From positions 4,724 to 15,708 of the forward strand of contig MGRI01000010.1 in the NCBI GenBank assembly GCA_001798105.1: a DNA stretch of 10,985 nt. The letters are read 5' to 3'. The stretch comes from Deltaproteobacteria bacterium RIFCSPHIGHO2_02_FULL_40_11. GTDB taxonomy: Bacteria > Bdellovibrionota > JACOXK01 > 2-02-FULL-40-11. The notes below the pieces were generated by a model. That model ran no database searches, was not told where the DNA came from, and was given only the letters and a program-made list of their open reading frames with translations. The position numbers and the translations under genes were made by a program. This document shows positions 1 to 7,255 of this stretch, piece by piece. Every line of letters begins with the position of its first letter. Within the stretch, counting starts at the first letter, position 1.

Positions 1-929
1 ACATGAATCCAGAGCGTTCCACGAAAAAATTGCCCAAAATTCATTTGGGAGATTTATTTCATTTTGCGCGCCCCAATTTAAAACGTTTTTCAAATATGTT
101 TCGCGCTAAAAAAATGGGAATTGCCACAGGCACCATTGAATCTTTGGTGAAAAGCTCGCTTTCTTTTGGCGGTTTTTTTACAACCGTTGGCATTGAACAA
201 TACGTTAAAAAAGCTCTCCCCACCAACACGTTTCAAGACCTGTGGGCAGATTTATTTGTGGTGGCTTCTCAGCTCGATTTCCCCAATAAATCTGTATTTT
301 GCAAATACGAAAAAATGAATGCCCGCCCCGAACACCAGGCCATTTATGATAGTACGGTTAAAATTTCACATGCATGTGCGGCTTCCACGGCGTTACCTCC
401 CATTTATCAGCCCTATCTTTTAAATTCCAAAAAAGAAGGAAAAAAATATTATTTTGATGGTGAAATTAAAGAAACGCTCTCTACCCATGTGGCCAAAGAC
501 ATGGGCGCAGACTTGGTCATTGCCTCTTATACACATCAACCTTATCAATTGGCGCCCGAAATTGGTTCTTTGGCAGATTACGGCATTTCTCATGTCGTCA
601 TTCAAGCCATTTATCAACTCATTGAACAAAAAATTCATACCTCCAAAAGATTATGGCAAACCAAAACCATTGCCATGGATACTGTGAATCAATTTTTGAT
701 TGAAAATAATTTTGATGACACCAAGCGCAAAGAACTGTGCGATAAGCTTGCTAAAAAAATGCAGTATAACCCAGACATTCATTATATTTTTATTCATCCC
801 CTCCCCACAGACTATGCTTTGTTTTTAAGCGATCATTTTAGCCTTTCCAAAGACTACATGATAAAAATGGTGCAATCTGGATTTAAAGCTGGCATTTATC
901 ATTTAAGAAATATCGAGTTTGTTCAATGA
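1..929 (+). CDS. Patatin-like phospholipase, C-terminal part (5' end outside the window)
   Basis: The reading frame is open from the window edge, so the first ATG (position 3) is probably internal. The visible 308 residues look like the second half of a patatin-family serine lipase. DLFVVASQLD (residues about 83-92) and AASTALPPIYQPY (126-138) match the core strands of that fold. YYFDGEIKE (149-157) is the place of the DG[GA] motif carrying the catalytic Asp (D152 here), and GADLVIAS (168-175) follows as expected. The nucleophile-bearing G-x-S-x-G would lie upstream of the window, so the catalytic dyad cannot be verified. The family hydrolyses acyl chains of phospholipids or other lipids. The gene ends in an ATGA overlap with nadE, which implies one transcript. 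The last 130 residues are lysine-rich and lack recognisable motifs. The DGE in place of DGG/DGA is a mild deviation. Confidence 0.75.
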   Translation, partial: MNPERSTKKLPKIHLGDLFHFARPNLKRFSNMFRAKKMGIATGTIESLVKSSLSFGGFFTTVGIEQYVKKALPTNTFQDLWADLFVVASQLDFPNKSVFCKYEKMNARPEHQAIYDSTVKISHACAASTALPPIYQPYLLNSKKEGKKYYFDGEIKETLSTHVAKDMGADLVIASYTHQPYQLAPEIGSLADYGISHVVIQAIYQLIEQKIHTSKRLWQTKTIAMDTVNQFLIENNFDDTKRKELCDKLAKKMQYNPDIHYIFIHPLPTDYALFLSDHFSLSKDYMIKMVQSGFKAGIYHLRNIEFVQ

Positions 930-2581
930 AAGTTGCACTTGCACAAATAAATCCCACCATTGGGGCGTTTGAAAGCAATTCCAAAAAGATTTTAGATTTT
1001 ATTTCGAAAGCCAAAAACATGAAGGCAGACTTGGTTGTTTTTCCAGAACTCTCGCTTGTGGGATATCCGCCTTTAGATCTTTTGGATAAAGATCATTTTG
1101 CCCTGGATAATTTAAAATATTTAAAAAAACTTGTCCCACACATTAAAAATATTTCAGCCATTATTGGGTATATTGAAAAAAATCCTCAAAAAAAGGGAAA
1201 AGAATTTTTTAATGCCGCGGCACTCATTACAAATGGTAAAATCGTCTCAAAACATTATAAGTCCCTTTTACCCAGCTACGATGTTTTTGATGAAACGCGC
1301 CACTTTGAACCCTCTAAAAATGTAAAGATGACTCGGTGTGGCGCCATGAAGCTTGCCATTTCCATTTGTGAAGACATGTGGACCGACAAAAAATTTTGGA
1401 AGCGAAGATTATACGAATTTGATCCGCTTGCAAAAATGCTTCAAAAACAAAAAAATGCCCACATTATTAATATTTCCGCCTCCCCTTATTCTTTCGGAAA
1501 ATTAAAGTTTCGCCATGAACTTTTAAAATCCATTGCAAAAAAATATAAGTCGATTTCAATTTACGTCAATCAAGTGGGCGCCAACGATGAATTGATTTTT
1601 GATGGCGGCAGTTTTGTTTTGGATGAAAAGGGAACGGTCATTGCGCAATGTAAAGATTTTGAAGAAGATTTAATTGTGGTCGATTTAGACAAAAAAGAGG
1701 GTCCCATTCATGAACTTCCTGAAACAGAAATAGAAGCCGTCACCCATGCCTTAACGCTTGGCATTCAAGACTACACAAAAAAATGTGGCTTTCAAAAAGT
1801 AATCATTGGTTTAAGTGGCGGCATTGATTCCGCGGTGGTTGCAACCTTGGCGGTACGTGCGTTGGGGGCTCAAAATGTTTTAGGTGTGCTTTTACCTTCA
1901 GAATTTTCTTCGGAGGCATCGCTCAAAGACGCAAATTTACTTTCTCAAAATTTAAAGATCACAACCCACACGCTGCCCATCCAAGACCTTTATCACTCTT
2001 ATTTAAATAAATTATCTGGAATTTTTAAAAATGCCCAAATCACAAAAACAGAAGAAAATTTACAAGCGCGTATTCGTGGCACCCTCCTCATGGCGCTTTC
2101 CAATCAAACAGGCGCCATGGTTTTAAGCACTGGCAATAAATCGGAATTGGCAGTGGGGTACTGCACGTTGTATGGAGATATGTCTGGCGGACTCAATGTT
2201 TTAAGCGATGTTCCAAAGACTTTGGTGTATGAAATTGCGCGTTTTTTAAATCAAGAAAAAAACTGTATCCCCAAAAACATTCTTCAAAAATCACCCTCGG
2301 CGGAACTCAAGCCTCATCAAAAAGACCAAGATACGTTACCTGCTTATTCAGATTTAGATCAACTGATTAAAGCCTATGTGGAAGAGCATCGGTCTATCCA
2401 AGAAATGAAAAAAATGGGACTTTCTGAAACCATGATTCAAAATACCATTGGCATGATCGACTTCAATGAATACAAAAGACGTCAAGCACCTCCGGGGCTT
2501 CGAATTTCTTCAAAAGCATTTGGCATGGGGCGACGTTTACCGATTGCACAAAAATATACAGAATTAAAGGAGTCATCTTGA
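926..2581 (+). CDS. nadE: Glutamine-dependent NAD+ synthetase
   Basis: This 551-residue enzyme makes NAD+ from deamido-NAD+ (nicotinic acid adenine dinucleotide), ATP and glutamine-derived ammonia, the last step of NAD synthesis, in the cytoplasm. Residues 1 to about 260 form a nitrilase-type glutaminase. The Glu-Lys-Cys triad is visible as E41 in VVFPELSLVGYPP, K112 in YKSLLPSYDVFDE and C148 in ISICEDMW. From about 275 onwards comes the ATP-pyrophosphatase synthetase domain. It has the P-loop SGGIDS (297-302), ENLQARIRG (377-385), STGNKSELAVGY (401-412) with YGDMSGG after it, and the QDTLPAYSDLD segment (468-478). Length and domain order are normal for the two-domain form. The ATG shares ATGA with the stop of the phospholipase gene and has no good Shine-Dalgarno sequence, so translation is probably coupled. 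It is an ordinary, complete housekeeping gene. Confidence 0.96.
   Translation: MKVALAQINPTIGAFESNSKKILDFISKAKNMKADLVVFPELSLVGYPPLDLLDKDHFALDNLKYLKKLVPHIKNISAIIGYIEKNPQKKGKEFFNAAALITNGKIVSKHYKSLLPSYDVFDETRHFEPSKNVKMTRCGAMKLAISICEDMWTDKKFWKRRLYEFDPLAKMLQKQKNAHIINISASPYSFGKLKFRHELLKSIAKKYKSISIYVNQVGANDELIFDGGSFVLDEKGTVIAQCKDFEEDLIVVDLDKKEGPIHELPETEIEAVTHALTLGIQDYTKKCGFQKVIIGLSGGIDSAVVATLAVRALGAQNVLGVLLPSEFSSEASLKDANLLSQNLKITTHTLPIQDLYHSYLNKLSGIFKNAQITKTEENLQARIRGTLLMALSNQTGAMVLSTGNKSELAVGYCTLYGDMSGGLNVLSDVPKTLVYEIARFLNQEKNCIPKNILQKSPSAELKPHQKDQDTLPAYSDLDQLIKAYVEEHRSIQEMKKMGLSETMIQNTIGMIDFNEYKRRQAPPGLRISSKAFGMGRRLPIAQKYTELKESS
2566..2572 (+). promoter_or_regulatory. Ribosome binding site for the TTG-started phosphatase gene
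   Basis: AAAGGAG lies five bases before the TTG at 2578, inside the end of nadE. It supports the TTG, which overlaps the nadE stop as TTGA, as the real start. There is no ATG near the beginning of the frame that would keep the hydrophobic N-terminus. Confidence 0.75.
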
Positions 2582-4158
2582 AAGAAAAAAAATACCTATT
2601 ATGGGGCGTGGTTTTTGTTTTACTGGGAAGTGGTTTTTATTTTGGGAAATGTTTTCTTTTTAAACCGAAAGTTAAAAATATTATCCTCATGATTGGAGAT
2701 GGCATGGGCCCCCAGCAAATTGCGCTTGCCATGCAATACGCTAAGCAAGCCCCCCATAGCACTGTTTCTGACCGCACTCTAAATTTAGAAAAACTGTCGA
2801 AAGATTCGTACGTCGGGCTCATGACAACCTATACTTACGAAAACCTGGTAACAGATTCCGCAGCTTCCGCCACACAACTTTCAACAGGGAAAATGTCGCG
2901 ATCTGAAATCATTGGCATTGATTTCGAAGGTAATCCACAAGAAGTTTTGGTGGAAAAAGCAAAAAAAATAAAGATGGCAACAGGGCTTGTTACCAATACG
3001 CGTGTCACCCATGCCACCCCTGCTGCATTTGCGGCACACGTCCAACATCGCGGCATGGAAAATGATATTGCCACGCAACTTTTGGAACTTCAGCCGGATA
3101 TCATGTTGGGCGGAGGGCTGAGACATTTTCTGCCGCAAAGCTTAGAAGGATTTGAAGAAGACATGCCGTCGCACCTTCGTTTGAAGTCAAAAAGAAAAGA
3201 CGATCTCAATCTTTTAAAACAAGCAAAATCACTCGGCTATGACCTTACGTTTTCAAAACAAGATTTACAGGCATCCACGTCCAATAAAATTCTAGGGTTA
3301 TTTGCGACAAGCGAACATCCCGATGCCATTGAAATTCATGCCCACGCAAACGATACCACCTATCCCACCCCCAATTTAAAAGAAATGACACAAAAAGCGC
3401 TCGATGTGCTTTCAAAAAATAAAAATGGTTTTTTTCTCATGGTTGAGGGCGGCCAGATTGATTACGCAGGCCACTATAATGATGCGGGCTGGCTGTTACA
3501 TGAAATGTTGGACTTCGACGAAGCCATTGGCGCAGTTTATGAATGGACAAAAAATCGAAAAGATACGCTTGTCATTATTACGGCAGACCACGAAACAGGC
3601 GGCTTTGGATTTAGTTATTCCAAAAATGACATTCCAGAACCAAAACCTTTGCCTGGAAAAGCATTTGAAGGAAGCCTTTTTTCACCGCTTTATAATTTTG
3701 GGAACATCGAAGTTTTAGATCAAATTTATACGCAAAAAAAATCTTTTGCGACAATTTTTGACGAATTTGACGCCTTGCCTGAAAACCAACAACGCCCCAG
3801 TGCATTGCAAAGTCTTTTTAATGAAGCGTCGGAATTTAAAATTTCTTTGGAGCAAGCCAAATCGGTCCTCATGAAAGAACCCAACATGTATTATCGAAAA
3901 GGGCATAAGTACCTAGACCAAAAAGAATGGCCCGTGATTTGCGACTTTAAGGAATTTTTTACCTATGGCGATTATACGCGCCTCAATCTTTTAGCCCGCG
4001 CGATTGCCAAAGACCAACAAGTGGTTTGGGCAACGGGTACCCATACCTCAACCGCAGTGGCGGTCATTGCATGGGGCCCTAAAGCCGTTCGAGAACAATT
4101 CTCAGGCATTCACCATTCCACACAAATCGGGCAGCTCATCGGCGCACAATTGCGGTAA
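2578..4158 (+). CDS. Alkaline phosphatase, N-terminally membrane-anchored
   Basis: This 526-residue PhoA-superfamily metal phosphomonoesterase starts at TTG. The catalytic parts are readable in order: metal ligand D41 in MIGDGMG; TDSAASATQLSTG (92-104) with nucleophile S94; RVTHATPAAFAAH (142-154); VEGGQIDYAGH (289-299) with E290, D295 and H299; TADHETGG (335-342) with D337 and H338; and THTSTAV (488-494) with H489. A hydrophobic stretch (about 7-28) lacks a clean signal-peptidase site. It probably anchors the enzyme with its domain outside the cytoplasmic membrane. Residues 345-480 form a long insertion before the last metal ligand, not identifiable by eye. The gene is coupled to nadE by a TTGA overlap. 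The last codons (QLIGAQLR and stop) lie in a 29-bp repeat found again at 8060-8088. Substrate is unknown; release of phosphate in the periplasm is the likely role. Confidence 0.92.
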   Translation: MKEKKYLLWGVVFVLLGSGFYFGKCFLFKPKVKNIILMIGDGMGPQQIALAMQYAKQAPHSTVSDRTLNLEKLSKDSYVGLMTTYTYENLVTDSAASATQLSTGKMSRSEIIGIDFEGNPQEVLVEKAKKIKMATGLVTNTRVTHATPAAFAAHVQHRGMENDIATQLLELQPDIMLGGGLRHFLPQSLEGFEEDMPSHLRLKSKRKDDLNLLKQAKSLGYDLTFSKQDLQASTSNKILGLFATSEHPDAIEIHAHANDTTYPTPNLKEMTQKALDVLSKNKNGFFLMVEGGQIDYAGHYNDAGWLLHEMLDFDEAIGAVYEWTKNRKDTLVIITADHETGGFGFSYSKNDIPEPKPLPGKAFEGSLFSPLYNFGNIEVLDQIYTQKKSFATIFDEFDALPENQQRPSALQSLFNEASEFKISLEQAKSVLMKEPNMYYRKGHKYLDQKEWPVICDFKEFFTYGDYTRLNLLARAIAKDQQVVWATGTHTSTAVAVIAWGPKAVREQFSGIHHSTQIGQLIGAQLR

Positions 4159-4159
4159 G
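4131..4159. repeat. Direct repeat copy 1 bounding the accessory block (3' end of phosphatase gene)
   Basis: Twenty-six of 29 positions match 8060-8088, including the 15-base exact core GCGCACAATTGCGGT. Differences are at 4140, 4141 and 4157. On the plus strand this copy encodes the phosphatase tail QLIGAQLR and stop. On the minus strand it can be read as LTAIVRR and stop, almost the C-terminus of the gene that ends in copy 2. It therefore looks like a duplicated tail-to-tail gene overlap. Confidence 0.85.
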
Positions 4160-4173
4160 GGGCGCCCCCAGGC

Positions 4174-4572
4174 TTATGGAGTTCGGATTGCCCCTTTACT
4201 TTGCCGATTAACTTCAATTTCATATTCTGAACCAGGATATAAATCCCAGAAGTTGATGCGTATTGTGTCATAAATTGTAGCAATCCGTAGGCATTTATAT
4301 CCCCTTGGAAATGTTTTTCCAGCCCTAGTAGAAATCATAATTTTCCCAAGCTCTGGCTCAGTTCCATCAACCGGATCTTCAATGATTGTCTGTAAAATTA
4401 AATCCGTGTGGCGATCAGGCCCACACGCGTGATAATAAACAGTTACTTCTACCCCTTGCTGATCCATACTAAAGTAGCTTTTGATATTAGAAGAAGAACT
4501 GGCGGAAACGTTATTTGCCGTAGCTAAAGTGACGAATCCTAGAATCATTACACTATTTAAAAAATTTCTCAT
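4174..4572 (-). CDS. Small secreted protein of unknown function (module 1)
   Basis: I do not recognise this 132-residue protein. It begins with a typical signal peptide: MRN, a hydrophobic core to about residue 17, then ATA-NN or VSA-SS as possible cleavage sites near 19 or 24. The mature part is about 108 residues, probably beta-rich (VEVTVYY, YEIEVNRQ). It has two cysteines (C50 in HACGP, C94 in YKCL) that could form one disulfide. A ribosome site AGGGGG sits about eight bases before the ATG. The gene is divergent from the LysR gene at 4686 with 113 bp between, so it is the likely regulatory target. Its stop lies only 15 bases from the end of repeat copy 1. The last residues (KGAIRTP) could therefore be a tail created at the insertion junction. 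FPRGY (88-92) resembles LPKGY in the module 2 protein, which is too little to claim homology. Confidence 0.72.
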   Translation of the reverse strand: MRNFLNSVMILGFVTLATANNVSASSSSNIKSYFSMDQQGVEVTVYYHACGPDRHTDLILQTIIEDPVDGTEPELGKIMISTRAGKTFPRGYKCLRIATIYDTIRINFWDLYPGSEYEIEVNRQSKGAIRTP

Positions 4573-4685
4573 AAAATATGCCCCCTAATTAAAAACACCG
4601 TCATTGATGTCTTTGTTTTATGGGTACACGATGCACTAAATCGTCTTCTTGAAAAAGAAACGTTTTTGAAATATCTATTTCGATT
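4573..4685. promoter_or_regulatory. Divergent control region of module 1 with LysR-operator-like dyad
   Basis: The 113-bp gap separates the divergent secreted-protein and LysR genes, the classic place for LysR-type autoregulation. It contains a perfect dyad, ACGAT-N7-ATCGT (4628-4644), and a second short palindrome AAACGTTT (4658-4665). TTGAAA (4649-4654), 17 bases, then TATCTA (4672-4677) could be a promoter for the LysR gene. That would start transcription only about two bases before its ATG. The dyad is visible; binding by the LysR protein is inference. Confidence 0.45.
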
Positions 4686-5552
4686 ATGGAAACATTTGAA
4701 CTTCGCTATTTTTTAAGTGTAGCAAAGCATGAAAATATTCATCGGGCTTCTGAAAAGCTTCATGTCTCTCCTGGTTCATTAAGCAAGGCTATTACACGAA
4801 TAGAGGGTGAGCTAGGTATTAAGCTTTTTAATCGGGAAGGACGAAACATTCGGCTCACAGACCAAGGTAGATATTTACAACTACGAGCTTCCCAAATCGT
4901 TCAACTAGAGGAGGCAACAAAGGCAGAAATACGAGGACATCAAAATCGACTCCATGTTGTTATGAGTGGCCCAGAGATCTTTTTATCCCGGTTTGGACTA
5001 TCAGTGACCCAAGAACTTAAAAAAATATATCCCAACAGCTTGGTAGAATATCATTCCTGTGACGAGAAAAAAGCATTAAACGAGGTTGGGATAGGTGATG
5101 CACATCTTGCTATTGTAGCATCGGAAACACCTTCTCATTTAACATCTAAGGTTTTAAATAAAATACATTTTAAAACAGTAGTTGGCGAAGGGCATCCTCT
5201 TTATCCGCTTGCGATAGCTAAGAAATCTATTGGAATTAAAAATGTCCTCCAATATCCATTTGTCAGCCCCACTATTCCGTTTTTAGGAGGTGTTGGCTTA
5301 AAACAGTCTTTGGATGGATGGCGGGATGATCAGTTTCCAAGAAAAGTGGAATATCTAACTTCAAGTTTAAAGTTATTAGAAAATATCTTATGTGCGGGTA
5401 AGGCTATTGCTTATTTACCTGATTATTTTGCAAACACATTAAAGGTGGCCCCATTAAAAGTGTCAGGCTGTCCCTATTCTTGTGTCCAAACAATTAGACT
5501 TGTGGCACGCAATCCAAAAGAAATTAGCTGGATTTACGATTTTTTTAGATAA
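4686..5552 (+). CDS. LysR-type transcriptional regulator (module 1)
   Basis: This 288-residue protein has the LysR winged helix-turn-helix at its N-terminus: LRYFLSVAKHENIHRASEKLHVSPGSLSKAI (6-36), then the wing region LGIKLFNREGRNIRLTDQG (43-61). A linker helix and a periplasmic-binding-protein-like effector domain follow (about 90-288). The effector half is diverged from common LysR proteins. PFVSPTIPFLGG (191-202), SLDGWRDDQFPR (208-219) and AIAYLPDYF (240-248) recur in the second LysR of the block, so the two are paralogues. It probably binds the 113-bp gap to the divergent secreted-protein gene and controls that gene and itself. The effector molecule is unknown. No Shine-Dalgarno sequence precedes the ATG. 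The gene converges with the minus-strand gene at 5583, with 30 bp between and no obvious terminator. Confidence 0.92.
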   Translation: METFELRYFLSVAKHENIHRASEKLHVSPGSLSKAITRIEGELGIKLFNREGRNIRLTDQGRYLQLRASQIVQLEEATKAEIRGHQNRLHVVMSGPEIFLSRFGLSVTQELKKIYPNSLVEYHSCDEKKALNEVGIGDAHLAIVASETPSHLTSKVLNKIHFKTVVGEGHPLYPLAIAKKSIGIKNVLQYPFVSPTIPFLGGVGLKQSLDGWRDDQFPRKVEYLTSSLKLLENILCAGKAIAYLPDYFANTLKVAPLKVSGCPYSCVQTIRLVARNPKEISWIYDFFR

Positions 5553-5582
5553 ATTTTGATATCTGGGGCTCCTTTCTATTTT

Positions 5583-6050
5583 TTATTCACAAAACATCGG
5601 CAAAATATTATCGACGTTCTGACTTTCATAGGGCCCAAATGCTAAGACTGCCAAGCGCTTGCCAAAGTTGTTTCGATATACTCTTACACGCACCATTTCA
5701 TCTTCTGTAAGAACGTTTGTACGCATACAGCTAAATTCCACTTCTTGATAGGGCTGAAAGGAGTTTAAATAACGAGAACAGGTAAGATCGACAATTCTTC
5801 TTTCAAAGGTATTGAGAAATTGAGCTTTAAAGATTTGATACCCTTTTGGCAATCCAATTTGCTCAGATTCTTCCCGATCCTCCTCAAAACGATTGATCAT
5901 GTATGTGGGATTCAGATCGGCCGCCTCACAATACTGAAAATCAAGTTTCTTTGATAAATCATAAGATTTATCCTGATTGGCAAAGCCAATTCCCGAAAAA
6001 GAAATGAATCCCAATATTACCAACATTCCGTATTTTACTTTATACTGCAT
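5583..6050 (-). CDS. Small secreted cysteine-containing protein of unknown function (module 2)
   Basis: I do not recognise this 155-residue protein. It has a signal peptide (MQYKVKYGMLVILGFISFSG, likely cleavage after GFA at about residue 24). The mature chain of about 131 residues has four cysteines (41, 91, 108, 154), an even number that would allow two disulfides in the periplasm or outside the cell. The middle is acidic (FEEDREESEQ, 55-64). An excellent ribosome site, AGGAGG, stands six bases before the ATG. The gene is divergent from the LysR gene at 6156 (105-bp gap), repeating the arrangement at 4174-5552. No enzyme motif is visible. A role as an envelope or exported factor switched by the adjacent regulator is inference from layout. 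Confidence 0.75.
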   Translation of the reverse strand: MQYKVKYGMLVILGFISFSGIGFANQDKSYDLSKKLDFQYCEAADLNPTYMINRFEEDREESEQIGLPKGYQIFKAQFLNTFERRIVDLTCSRYLNSFQPYQEVEFSCMRTNVLTEDEMVRVRVYRNNFGKRLAVLAFGPYESQNVDNILPMFCE

Positions 6051-6056
6051 TTCACA

Positions 6057-6062
6057 CCTCCT
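6057..6062 (-). promoter_or_regulatory. Strong Shine-Dalgarno of the module 2 secreted protein
   Basis: On the minus strand AGGAGG is followed by TGTGAA and then the ATG at 6050. This fixes the start. It contrasts with the LysR genes of the block, which have no such site. Confidence 0.8.
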
Positions 6063-6112
6063 TTTTTTTGGTTTATTGCAGCTTGTTTACTAAATAGATT
6101 CATAGCAGTCTC

Positions 6113-6135
6113 TTATATTGAATAAAATTGAATAA
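6113..6135. promoter_or_regulatory. LysR-box-like dyad and 10-bp-phased repeat upstream of the module 2 LysR gene
   Basis: TTATATTGAATAA (6113-6125) fits the T-N11-A LysR box with TTAT/ATAA arms. ATTGAATAA occurs at 6117-6125 and again at 6127-6135, ten bases apart, so both copies face the same side of the helix. A TTGAAT within it (6118-6123) is 17 bases from TATGTC (6141-6146), a possible weak promoter for the LysR gene. The region is very A/T-rich, so chance similarity is a real possibility. Confidence 0.35.
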
Positions 6136-6155
6136 TAGTTTATGTCTGTTAACTA

Positions 6156-7040
6156 ATGGATACCAATCGACTGAGATACTTCTGCACCATTGTTCAAACT
6201 GAAAACTTAAGACGAGCGTCTGAACTGCTTCATATCTCACCACCCGCCCTTTCTAAGGCCATGAAAGTCTTTGAAGAAGAAGTTGGCATAAAAGTTATTG
6301 AACAGGTTGGAAGAGGAATCATTATTACAGATCAAGGAAAAAGATTCTATGAAAAGGCTTATAAACTTCTTAAGCAAATAGATGACCTTAAAAACATCAA
6401 CAATGATATAACAAAAGAAAAAATGATCCGAATAGGATCATTTGAAGTCTTTACAACCTATTTTATTGGCCCTCTATTTTCTAAATATTTTCAAGATTTT
6501 CACTGTGAGCTCCATGAACTCATCCCAGGAAAGATGGAAGATGCGCTTGCCTCCAATATGATCGATATAGGTATTACGTATATTCCCATTCCTCATCCCA
6601 AAATAGATCATTTAAAGGTTGGAAAAATAAAAATGGGGTTATTTTCAGCTCAAGATAAATTCTTAAATATTTCTTTTTCTAAATTGCCTTTTGTTGTTCC
6701 TATAATACCCGTTGAAGGATCGCCGACAAAAATTAAGGGCCTTGATGGTTGGCCCGATACAAGTCTACCAAGATTTCAAAAATATAAGGTTACTCTTATG
6801 GAATCTGCCATGGAGCTTTGTAGACAAGGACTAGCAGTGGCATATCTTCCAAAATTTATTGTCAACCTTCACAATGAAAAAATAACATCAAAGTTTTCAT
6901 TAAGAGAAATCCCTTTGCCTCAAAAAAGGTCAAAGGAATGTCAAGATCAAGAAGTCTTTATCATCAAACGAAAGTCATCTCCTGAAGATACCAATATCAA
7001 ACAAATCGCCAAAGCTTTAAGAATGCATTGTTGTCAATAA
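6156..7040 (+). CDS. LysR-type transcriptional regulator (module 2)
   Basis: This 294-residue LysR protein has an N-terminal helix-turn-helix: LRYFCTIVQTENLRRASELLHISPPALSKAM (6-36), followed by VGIKVIEQVGRGIIITDQG (43-61). The effector domain carries PFVVPIIPVEG (178-188), GLDGWPDTSLPR (195-206) and AVAYLPKF (227-234). These align with the same landmarks in the LysR at 4686, at slightly shifted spacing. The pair is therefore homologous but clearly diverged, not a recent duplication. Its expected target is the divergent secreted-protein gene ending at 6050, plus its own promoter. No Shine-Dalgarno sequence is visible before the ATG, and the upstream promoter-like hexamers would place the transcript start within a few bases of it. 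The C-terminus ends HCCQ. The inducer is unknown. Confidence 0.92.
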   Translation: MDTNRLRYFCTIVQTENLRRASELLHISPPALSKAMKVFEEEVGIKVIEQVGRGIIITDQGKRFYEKAYKLLKQIDDLKNINNDITKEKMIRIGSFEVFTTYFIGPLFSKYFQDFHCELHELIPGKMEDALASNMIDIGITYIPIPHPKIDHLKVGKIKMGLFSAQDKFLNISFSKLPFVVPIIPVEGSPTKIKGLDGWPDTSLPRFQKYKVTLMESAMELCRQGLAVAYLPKFIVNLHNEKITSKFSLREIPLPQKRSKECQDQEVFIIKRKSSPEDTNIKQIAKALRMHCCQ

Positions 7041-7219
7041 CGCTTCTTTTGTAATACTTGACTCAGCATATCTCAGCCGGGAAGATAGAAAAGGCCGCCT
7101 CTCGAGCGATCTCAGAGGTTCGCAGTGGCAAGAAAAGCTAATGAAATGTTTTATGTCATCCCGAGCGTTAGCGAGGGATCTCAGGCTTTAAGTCTAGCAG
7201 GGTGTTGAAAAAGTCATCG
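7041..7219. repeat. Non-coding spacer with degenerate dispersed-repeat copies
   Basis: No gene is seen here. CGAGCGATCTCAG (7103-7115) and CGAGGGATCTCAG (7172-7184) are near-identical direct copies, 12 of 13. The second belongs to a 'CATCCCGAGCG...GCGAGGGATCTC' unit (7157-7182) with outer arms ATCCC (7158-7162) and GGGAT (7175-7179). From memory, such units are scattered intergenically in many bacterial genomes. CCTCT (7099-7103) and AGAGG (7114-7118) form another inverted pair. CTAGCAGGGTGTTGAAAAAG (7194-7213) resembles sequence found near insertion-sequence ends, a weak recollection only. Confidence 0.5.
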
Positions 7220-7255
7220 TTGACATTATATTAGCATATGTGCTAACATATATTT
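7220..7255 (+). promoter_or_regulatory. Toxin-antitoxin promoter with palindromic operator
   Basis: A consensus -35 box TTGACA (7220-7225) is followed after 18 bases by an extended -10 element, TGC-TAACAT (7241-7249). An inverted repeat, TTAGCA-TATG-TGCTAA (7231-7246), covers the spacer and the -10 box. It extends to 7227-7250 with nine of ten arm pairs matching. This is where the antitoxin's DNA-binding domain would repress the operon. The predicted transcript start is at about 7256, the same base as the GTG start codon. Confidence 0.7.

Noticed and set aside
2637..3906. Several 60-100 residue frames antisense or out of frame within the phosphatase gene
   Set aside because: The phosphatase frame carries all catalytic motifs; the others show no family features.
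4159..4168. GGGGCGCCCC as an intrinsic terminator
   Set aside because: The palindrome leaves no room for a loop and has no T-run on either side.
5553..5582. Terminator between the convergent LysR and secreted-protein genes
   Set aside because: The 30-bp gap contains a T-run but no stem of useful length.
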